A stretch of 9,684 nt of DNA, from positions 1 through 9,684 of the forward strand of contig SFER01000076.1 in NCBI GenBank assembly GCA_004557195.1, given 5' to 3'. Source of the stretch: Bacteroidales bacterium (GTDB taxonomy: Bacteria > Bacteroidota > Bacteroidia > Bacteroidales > Muribaculaceae). The notes below the pieces were generated by a model. It was not told the origin of the DNA. It saw only the letters and a list, made by a program, of their open reading frames with translations, and searched no databases. Shown here piece by piece: positions 5,085 to 9,684 of this stretch; the first letter of the stretch is position 1, and each line of letters opens with the position of its first letter. A program made the position numbers and the translations under genes.

Positions 5085-8018
5085 ATGAAATCAATTAAAT
5101 TATTATTAAGCGTAATGCTTATGGCTATTGCCGGATTGGTCAGTTGCTCGGATGATTTCGATGCACCCCCGGTAAAAGTGCCAACCGCAACAATCAAGGC
5201 AAACACAACAATTGCCGATTTTAAAGCCGAATATTGGAAGACAGAAACTCCATATTGCGTGCCTGTTAATGTCCCCGAAGGCGAATCTAAGGTGATTTCA
5301 GGTCGCGTAATCAGTAGCGATGCCACCGGCAACATCTACAAGAGCCTCGTTATCCAAGACGAGACTGCCGCTCTCGCTATCTCTATCAACGCCAACTCGC
5401 TCTACACTACCTATCGTGTAGGTCAGGAAGTGGTTATCGACCTCAACGGAATGTATGTGGGCAAATATGCCAACCTCATCCAACTCGGTTACCCCAACGA
5501 GGGGACCCGCGGCACCGAAGCCGGTTTCATGGCTCTCGAACTCTTTGAAAGCCACGCACAACTCAACGGACTTCCCGATGTGAGCAAAATCGACACTATC
5601 CCCGTTTCTATCAGCGAACTCCCCACTACCCCGGCAGAAATTTGCAAGATGCAAAGCCAGTTGGTGCGTCTCGACAATGTTCAATGGGTTGAAGCAGGTC
5701 AACGCTATTCCGAAGAAAGCGCCTCTACTTCACGCAACCTCAAGGATGCTTCGGGCAACACTATCATTGTGCGCAACAGCAACTATGCTACTTTCCGCAC
5801 CGAACTCCTCCCCGAGGGTGAAGGTACAGTAATCGGTATCCTCAGCTACTACAACAACGCTTGGCAAATCCTCCTCCGCTCTGCCGAAGATGTTATCGGA
5901 TTCAAGACTCCCGAAGGTGTGATGGCCAACCCCTACACTATCGAGCGCGCTAAGGAACTCCAAGGTCAAGACATCACAGGCTGGGTGGCAGGCTACATCG
6001 TTGGTGCTGTTGCTCCCGGCGTGAATGAAGTAAAAGCCAACACCGATATCCAATGGGGCATCGAAGCCGCTATGGACAACAGCCTTGTTATCGGTGCAAC
6101 TGCCGACACTAAGGACATCGCCAACTGCGTTATCGTTCCGCTTCCTCAAGATACTAAACTCCGCGAACTCGGTAACATCCGCGACCACAAAGACCTCGTT
6201 GGCAAAGCCATCAAGGTGAAGGGTGTTCTCGAAAACCAATATGCTCAAGCCGGCGTTAACTGCTCGGGCGCTCTCGGCACATTTGAAATCGAAGGTGTTG
6301 AGACCGGCGGCGACGGTACTCCATCGGGCGACGGTAGTCTCGCCAACCCATTCAACTGCGCAGGTGCAAACGAATACACTTCAGGTCTCGCAGCCGATAC
6401 CGAATCACCCAACAACGTGTATATCAAGGGTAAAGTCGTTTCTATCAAAGAAGAGTTCGGCTCATTTGGCAACGCTTCGTTCTACATCAGCGACGACGGT
6501 ACAGCCAACAACCAATTCTATGTGTACCGCTGCCTCTACCTCGGCAACAAGAAATGGACAAGCGGCGACACTCAAATCAAGGTGGGCGACGAAGTGGTAA
6601 TCTGCGGTAAGGTGGTTAACTACAAGGGCAACACCCCCGAGACTGTTCAAAACGGCGCTTATATCTACTCACTCAACGGCACCGGTGGCAGCACCGGCGG
6701 CGGTGAGACAGGTGGCGGCACAGCATCGGGCAACGGTACAATCGACAACCCATACAATGCAGCAGGCGTAACTGCCTACATCAACACTCTCGCCGACAAT
6801 GCCGAATCGCCCAACGATGTGTATATCAAAGGCAAAATTGCTTCGGTGAAAGAAGAATTCGGCTCATTTGGCAACGCTACATTCTACATCAGCGACGATG
6901 GCACATCCACCGGTCAATTCTATGTGTATCGCGCTCTCTACCTCGGCAACCAAAAATGGACCGATGGCAACACCCAAATCAAGGCAGGCGATGAAGTGAT
7001 TATCTGCGGTAAAGTGGTGAAATATGTAAGCTCCTACGGCACAACTCCCGAAACCGTTCAAAACAAAGCCTACATCTACTCACTCAACGGCAAGACCGGC
7101 GACGGTGGCAGCACCGGCGGCGGTGAAACAGGTGGCGGTGAAACAGGCGAAGGCACCGGCGACGGAACTCTCAACAACCCCTACAACATCGCAGCTATCA
7201 CATCTCTTGCATCGGGTCTTGCATCGGGCGCAGAATCAAGCGAAGTATATTTCAAAGGCAAAGTATCTTCGATTAAATATGCCTACGAAGCATCTTACGG
7301 CACCGGTACATTCTACGTTTCCGACGACGGCTCTACTACAGGTCAATTCTATGTGTTCCGCGCCTTCTACCTCGGCAACCAAAAGTGGATTGACGGCAAC
7401 TATCAAATCAAAGTGGGCGATGAGGTAGTTATCCATGGTAAAGTTACCAACTACATGGGCAACACTCCCGAAACCATTCAAAATGCAGCCTATCTCTACT
7501 CTATCAACGGCAGCACTACCGACCCTGGTAGCGGCAGCACCGGAGGTGGTGAAACAGGCGGCGGTGAAACCGGTGGTGGCGAAACCGGTGGCGGCGAAGT
7601 AACAGGCAACCAAATCAAGGTTACATTTGCCGACTTCGGTATTGCCAACGGCACAGCAGTTACCACTCTCAACCTCAGCGATGGCACAACCCTCTCATTC
7701 GACGGTGGTGGCAACACCAATCCCCCGAAATATTACACAGCAGGCACCAATGTACGCATGTATCCCAAGAATTCAATGACAGTAAACTCAAGCAAGAAGA
7801 TTGCAAGCATTGTCATCAACTGCGACACATACAATGGTATACTCTGCAACGCAGCCGAGCAAGTAACAGCATCGGCAGGTGCGGTAACATTCAGCGGTAG
7901 CGATATCAACATCGGTACTATCGATGCTACAACCACCACTGTTACCAATGCCAACCCGAACACAGGTACAGCAAGCCAAATCCGCATGATTTCAATGACA
8001 ATCACTTACGCCGAATAA
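5085..8018 (+). CDS. Modular DUF5689/DUF6359 lipoprotein with three OB-like repeats
   Basis: A 977-residue predicted surface lipoprotein. The lipobox LVSC ends at Cys21 and is followed by SDDFD, which resembles the Bacteroides surface-export signal. Domains in order: DUF5689 at about 37-273 (GRVISSDATGNIYKSLVIQD, YRVGQEVVIDLNG); a DUF6359-like domain at about 278-405 (NPYTIERAKE, GWVAGYIVGAV, GTFEIEGVE); three OB-fold-like modules at 415-532, 549-669 and 692-809; and a beta-rich C-terminal domain at 842-977 (FADFGIANGTAV, TTLSFDGGGNTNPPKYY). The modules are separated by flexible Gly/Ser/Thr/Glu linkers rich in GGGET. Each module shares VY.KGK, FY.SDDG, QFYV.R..YLGN.KW, VGDEV or AGDEV, and TPET.QN.AY.YS. 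No catalytic motif is seen, so a binding role is inferred. It is probably co-transcribed with the receptor and occupies the place of SusD. The first 40 codons are AT-rich, unlike the rest. Nucleic acid or glycan are possible ligands. Confidence 0.88.
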   Translation: MKSIKLLLSVMLMAIAGLVSCSDDFDAPPVKVPTATIKANTTIADFKAEYWKTETPYCVPVNVPEGESKVISGRVISSDATGNIYKSLVIQDETAALAISINANSLYTTYRVGQEVVIDLNGMYVGKYANLIQLGYPNEGTRGTEAGFMALELFESHAQLNGLPDVSKIDTIPVSISELPTTPAEICKMQSQLVRLDNVQWVEAGQRYSEESASTSRNLKDASGNTIIVRNSNYATFRTELLPEGEGTVIGILSYYNNAWQILLRSAEDVIGFKTPEGVMANPYTIERAKELQGQDITGWVAGYIVGAVAPGVNEVKANTDIQWGIEAAMDNSLVIGATADTKDIANCVIVPLPQDTKLRELGNIRDHKDLVGKAIKVKGVLENQYAQAGVNCSGALGTFEIEGVETGGDGTPSGDGSLANPFNCAGANEYTSGLAADTESPNNVYIKGKVVSIKEEFGSFGNASFYISDDGTANNQFYVYRCLYLGNKKWTSGDTQIKVGDEVVICGKVVNYKGNTPETVQNGAYIYSLNGTGGSTGGGETGGGTASGNGTIDNPYNAAGVTAYINTLADNAESPNDVYIKGKIASVKEEFGSFGNATFYISDDGTSTGQFYVYRALYLGNQKWTDGNTQIKAGDEVIICGKVVKYVSSYGTTPETVQNKAYIYSLNGKTGDGGSTGGGETGGGETGEGTGDGTLNNPYNIAAITSLASGLASGAESSEVYFKGKVSSIKYAYEASYGTGTFYVSDDGSTTGQFYVFRAFYLGNQKWIDGNYQIKVGDEVVIHGKVTNYMGNTPETIQNAAYLYSINGSTTDPGSGSTGGGETGGGETGGGETGGGEVTGNQIKVTFADFGIANGTAVTTLNLSDGTTLSFDGGGNTNPPKYYTAGTNVRMYPKNSMTVNSSKKIASIVINCDTYNGILCNAAEQVTASAGAVTFSGSDINIGTIDATTTTVTNANPNTGTASQIRMISMTITYAE
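6327..6680 (+). repeat. OB-like module, copy 1
   Basis: Codons 415-532 of the lipoprotein gene. It begins GDGSLANPFN and ends AYIYSLNG. Copies 1 and 2 are very similar; for example the 21 bases at 6456-6476 are repeated exactly at 6858-6878, 402 nt later. It carries two cysteines (CAG and VICGK) and a third in YRCLYLGN. Confidence 0.85.
6729..7091 (+). repeat. OB-like module, copy 2
   Basis: Codons 549-669, beginning GNGTIDNPYN and ending AYIYSLNG. It has three extra residues in the KYVSSYGTTPE loop compared with the NYKGNTPE and NYMGNTPE of the other copies. It is closest to copy 1. Confidence 0.85.
7158..7511 (+). repeat. OB-like module, copy 3
   Basis: Codons 692-809, beginning GDGTLNNPYN and ending AYLYSING. 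It is the most diverged copy: the EEFGSFGNA segment of copies 1 and 2 is replaced by AYEASYGTG, while QFYVFR, YLGNQKW and TPETIQN are kept. Confidence 0.85.
7542..7601 (+). repeat. 15-bp tandem repeat coding GGGET linker
   Basis: Four consecutive 15-bp units encode GGGET three times and then GGGEV, between OB-like module 3 and the C-terminal domain. Shorter versions of the same linker occur near 6681-6722 and 7104-7148. The repeats keep frame, so slippage would change linker length without breaking the protein. Confidence 0.85.
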
Positions 8019-8037
8019 TTCCGGTTGACCCATATCC

Positions 8038-8068
8038 AATCCCCGGCAGCAATGTCGGGGATTTTTTT
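8038..8068 (+). terminator. Intrinsic terminator after the receptor/lipoprotein unit
   Basis: AATCCCCG (8038-8045) pairs with CGGGGATT (8056-8063). The stem continues with a G-U, a C-G and an A-U pair around a GCAA tetraloop of the stable GNRA type. Seven T residues (8062-8068) follow. It starts 19 nt after the lipoprotein stop codon. Confidence 0.93.
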
Positions 8069-8198
8069 GTAAAACTGTAAAACACTAATGGGATGTGCAC
8101 CGCGAAGCGAGTGCGAATCATTATTAACAGAATAGCCGCGCTGCGACTACAGCCTTTCATGGTGTGTCTTCATAGATTCCGGCTCGGTCTTGCGGAAA
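8069..8198. other. Structured gene-free spacer between convergent genes
   Basis: No gene is seen in this 130-nt spacer. It holds several imperfect inverted repeats: CACCGCGAAGCGAGTG at 8119-8114-region (about 8098-8116), where CGC/GCG and CAC/GTG pair with one bulge, and GATTCCG (8175-8181) with CGGAAATC (8193-8200). A perfect CACCG/CGGTG hairpin (8200-8212) overlaps the end of the neighbouring minus-strand gene. None has a good T-run, so termination of that gene is uncertain. A dispersed intergenic repeat is possible. Confidence 0.4.
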
Positions 8199-8693
8199 TC
8201 ACCGTCTCGGTGCTATAGCCTTCTTTATCGCGGCAACCATTTCGGGGGCATCTTTGCATCCAAGCATATATTTGCGTCTGTCGTTGAGAGTAACAAGGAA
8301 GCAATCGCTCGCCTTGCCGTAATAGGCGAAGTAGCGACCCAAGTCGCGCTCATACATTCGCCCCCAATGCCCCAAGAAACCACCTCTTCCACACAAGCGA
8401 CGCTCCGCCATTGTGGGCTTGCAGAGCCTCGCATCGGCGATATCAGCCAATGGTATCACCTTGCTTCGCAAGGGACGCTCCACACACAGCGCGTCGCCGT
8501 CAACCGAGATTGCGAGCGGTGCGTAGAAAAGCCCCGACAAGCAGAACAACAGCACAATAATCACCACTCCAATCCTCGTTACAAGGAATGAATCGGGGTT
8601 GGAAAACACCACAAACAGCACTCCTGCAAGTATTGTTATCGACAAGATTGTTACTATCACCGAATAGGTGCTCAAATTGACACGTTTTCTCAT
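8199..8693 (-). CDS. Two-helix membrane protein with bacterial PH-like domain
   Basis: A 164-residue protein with two N-terminal transmembrane helices (about 11-30 and 40-59) followed by a soluble domain (about 62-164) that resembles bacterial PH domains: ISVDGDALCVERP, VIPLADIADARL, ERDLGRYFAYYG, CFLVTLNDRRKYMLGCKDAPEMVAAIKKAI. In such proteins the helices often anchor a PH-like fold whose ligand is unknown. The ATG at 8693 gives a basic start (MRKR), and AAGAGA upstream on the minus strand could help initiation. It has its own promoter-like element at 8755-8762 and lies downstream of a regulator/membrane-protein pair on the same strand, separated by 149 nt. No catalytic residues are seen. 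The family call is moderate; the cellular role is unknown. Confidence 0.8.
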   Translation of the reverse strand: MRKRVNLSTYSVIVTILSITILAGVLFVVFSNPDSFLVTRIGVVIIVLLFCLSGLFYAPLAISVDGDALCVERPLRSKVIPLADIADARLCKPTMAERRLCGRGGFLGHWGRMYERDLGRYFAYYGKASDCFLVTLNDRRKYMLGCKDAPEMVAAIKKAIAPRR

Positions 8694-8754
8694 AATTCTC
8701 TTATTTTTCTACGAAATTACTAATAAAAAAAACACTTTATGAAACTCTCGGTAG

Positions 8755-8762
8755 CAAAATTA
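8755..8762 (-). promoter_or_regulatory. Promoter -7 element for the PH-like gene
   Basis: On the minus strand TAATTTTG matches TAnnTTTG. Only a T-rich stretch, not a clear TTG, is present about 20 nt upstream. The expected start near 8748 leaves a leader of about 55 nt, the same as at trmD. Confidence 0.55.
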
Positions 8763-8808
8763 GCATCGCAGAACATCGAAAAAATGCAGTTTGCGCTCAA
8801 AATGGCGA

Positions 8809-8827
8809 TTTAACACCGGTTTAACAC
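8809..8827. repeat. Direct repeat TTTAACAC with 11-bp period
   Basis: TTTAACAC occurs at 8809-8816 and 8820-8827 with CGG between, so the copies lie one helical turn apart. They sit about 50 bp upstream of the -7 element of the PH-like gene, a usual place for an activator, and just after the stop of the winged-helix regulator gene. The same octamer occurs at 2231-2238 in the receptor leader. A binding site is inferred only. Confidence 0.4.
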
Positions 8828-8837
8828 ACAAAACCGG
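8816..8837 (-). terminator. Hairpin after the regulator gene, weak terminator
   Basis: CCGGTTT and AAACCGG form a seven-pair stem with an eight-base loop, five nt after the regulator stop codon. On the minus strand it is followed by TGTTAAATC, not a clean T-run, so it may end transcription only partly or stabilise the message 3' end. Confidence 0.4.
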
Positions 8838-8842
8838 CTGTT

Positions 8843-9124
8843 TTAGATATTGAGATATTCCCTTAGCGATTCAACATATAGGGCAAAGGCTCTGCGTCCG
8901 GAATCGGTAACGCGGCAGGTTGTTCGCGGCTTCCTGCCGTTGAAGCCTTTCGCGACGGCGATGTAGCCCGCCGCGGCGAGTTTGTCGAGTTGAACGCTCA
9001 GATTTCCCGATGTGGAATCGGTGCGCTGCTTTAGATAGACAAAATCAGCCTCATCGACATTCATGAGAATCGACATCACCGCAAGCCGCAGTTGTGAGTG
9101 CAATATCGGGTCGAGGTCTTTCAT
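8843..9124 (-). CDS. Small winged-helix transcriptional regulator (HTH_34 type)
   Basis: A 93-residue DNA-binding protein that is almost entirely a winged-helix domain: helix 1 near LDPILHSQLRLAVMSIL (4-20), helix 2 near DEADFVYLKQRT (24-35), the recognition helix near TSGNLSVQLDKLAAAGY (38-54), and a basic wing KGFNGRKPRTTCRVTDSG (59-76), then a C-terminal helix that may dimerise. The pattern fits the MarR/ArsR-like winged-helix domain family PF13601. There is no sensor domain, so the signal may come from its partner. Its ATG overlaps the stop of the upstream membrane-protein gene as ATGA, which points to translational coupling. Such pairs are common in Bacteroidota; by analogy it may regulate its own unit, but no target is shown. 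The direct repeat at 8809-8827 is one candidate site. Confidence 0.87.
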   Translation of the reverse strand: MKDLDPILHSQLRLAVMSILMNVDEADFVYLKQRTDSTSGNLSVQLDKLAAAGYIAVAKGFNGRKPRTTCRVTDSGRRAFALYVESLREYLNI

Positions 9125-9684
9125 TTCTGCATGCGCGCTTTATGGTTAATAATATGTCCCGGCACAATCAACATCGCAACAAAAGCAAAGATGAACATCG
9201 GCATAAACCAATGCAGGGCAAGCGGAATAGCGGTGGCAATACATGCTAAAGTAATGATACCGCAAGTCATGCCGATTGCGCCGCCCACAACGAGCGAATT
9301 TTCACGAATCACTATCCCTTGGATAGTCTCGGCAAACCCTACCAATAGGAGCGGAAAGAGAAGCATAATCGCCCAGCAGTCTTTTGCAAGTATGAGCATA
9401 AAAGCCAAGCAAATGGCAATCATTGCCAGCGATAGATAGCCGATGACAGTCCAAATGCCGGTGCCTATTTCATCGAGGTGGGTCTTGGCTCCGACACTCA
9501 ATTCCTGTCGGCGAGCCATCCGCGGGGTGATTATCCCTCCGATAATCATAATCAGGAACCAGAACCAGTTGAATACCGGATTGTGAGTGATGATGAGCAG
9601 CGCTGTTATGAGCGCAGCCACAGCCACGGTGAGGTAGCCCCACAATAAGAGGATATTGCCATCGCCGAGGTGAAGGCGTTTGCG
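9121..9684 (-). CDS. Multi-helix membrane protein, start beyond the window
   Basis: 187 residues are visible and the frame stays open to the window edge. A TTG codon at 9645 could be taken as a start, but the upstream codons read RKRLHLGDGNILLLWGYLT, which is hydrophobic-helix-leading sequence continuing smoothly into the first helix, so the true start lies outside. About six membrane helices are predicted in the visible part (near 11-33, 38-54, 78-100, 103-123, 131-153 and 157-175), with charged loops such as PRMARRQELSVGAKTHLDEIG and a basic C-terminus HKARMQK. No transporter or enzyme motif is recognised. It overlaps the downstream winged-helix regulator gene by 4 nt, and the two are probably made together; the membrane protein may modulate the regulator or be its target. 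Confidence 0.82.
   Translation of the reverse strand, partial: RKRLHLGDGNILLLWGYLTVAVAALITALLIITHNPVFNWFWFLIMIIGGIITPRMARRQELSVGAKTHLDEIGTGIWTVIGYLSLAMIAICLAFMLILAKDCWAIMLLFPLLLVGFAETIQGIVIRENSLVVGGAIGMTCGIITLACIATAIPLALHWFMPMFIFAFVAMLIVPGHIINHKARMQK

Noticed and set aside
8190..8591. Plus-strand open frame of 133 codons over the PH-like gene
   Set aside because: It has no domain features, while the minus-strand frame has membrane helices, a recognisable PH-like domain and a promoter.
9643..9645. TTG as start of the right-edge membrane protein
   Set aside because: The frame is open to the window edge, and the residues before the TTG (GDGNILLL) run directly into the first membrane helix, so the gene begins outside.

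Overview
The window looks like a piece of a Bacteroidales chromosome, perhaps from the Muribaculaceae or a near relative. The evidence is a TonB-dependent receptor with a carboxypeptidase-like N-terminal domain, DUF4465 and DUF5689 lipoproteins with acidic Bacteroidota-type surface-export tails, promoter elements of the Bacteroidota type (TAnnTTTG), and A-rich starts without clear Shine-Dalgarno sequences. Placement below the order is inference from general resemblance only.

Left part (74-1970, minus strand): an apparent operon trmD - ftsB/divIC-like - DUF4465 lipoprotein, with gaps of 11 and 15 nt. It is read from a good promoter at about 2032-2065 and ends at a strong intrinsic terminator at 74-108. 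It joins a tRNA-modification enzyme, a small cell-division membrane protein and a predicted surface lipoprotein.

Middle (1971-8068, plus strand): a 319-nt divergent intergenic region carries both promoters, a perfect 12-bp palindrome and a structured leader. It is followed by a two-gene unit. The first gene is a 919-residue SusC-like outer-membrane TonB-dependent receptor without a SusD partner. The second is a 977-residue lipoprotein built from a DUF5689 domain, a DUF6359-like domain, three copies of a roughly 120-residue OB-fold-like module joined by Gly/Glu/Thr linkers, and a C-terminal beta-rich domain. A GCAA-loop terminator at 8038-8068 ends the unit. The likely arrangement is that the lipoprotein captures or presents a ligand at the cell surface and the receptor imports it. 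The ligand is unknown. This pair is the most interesting part of the window.

Right part (8069-9684, minus strand): a structured 130-nt spacer, then a two-helix membrane protein with a bacterial PH-like domain (8199-8693, own promoter), a small winged-helix regulator (8843-9124), and a multi-helix membrane protein (9121-9684) that overlaps the regulator by ATGA and runs off the right edge. The last two form a translationally coupled pair; their function is unknown.

There are no tRNA or rRNA genes, CRISPR arrays, insertion sequences or phage genes.
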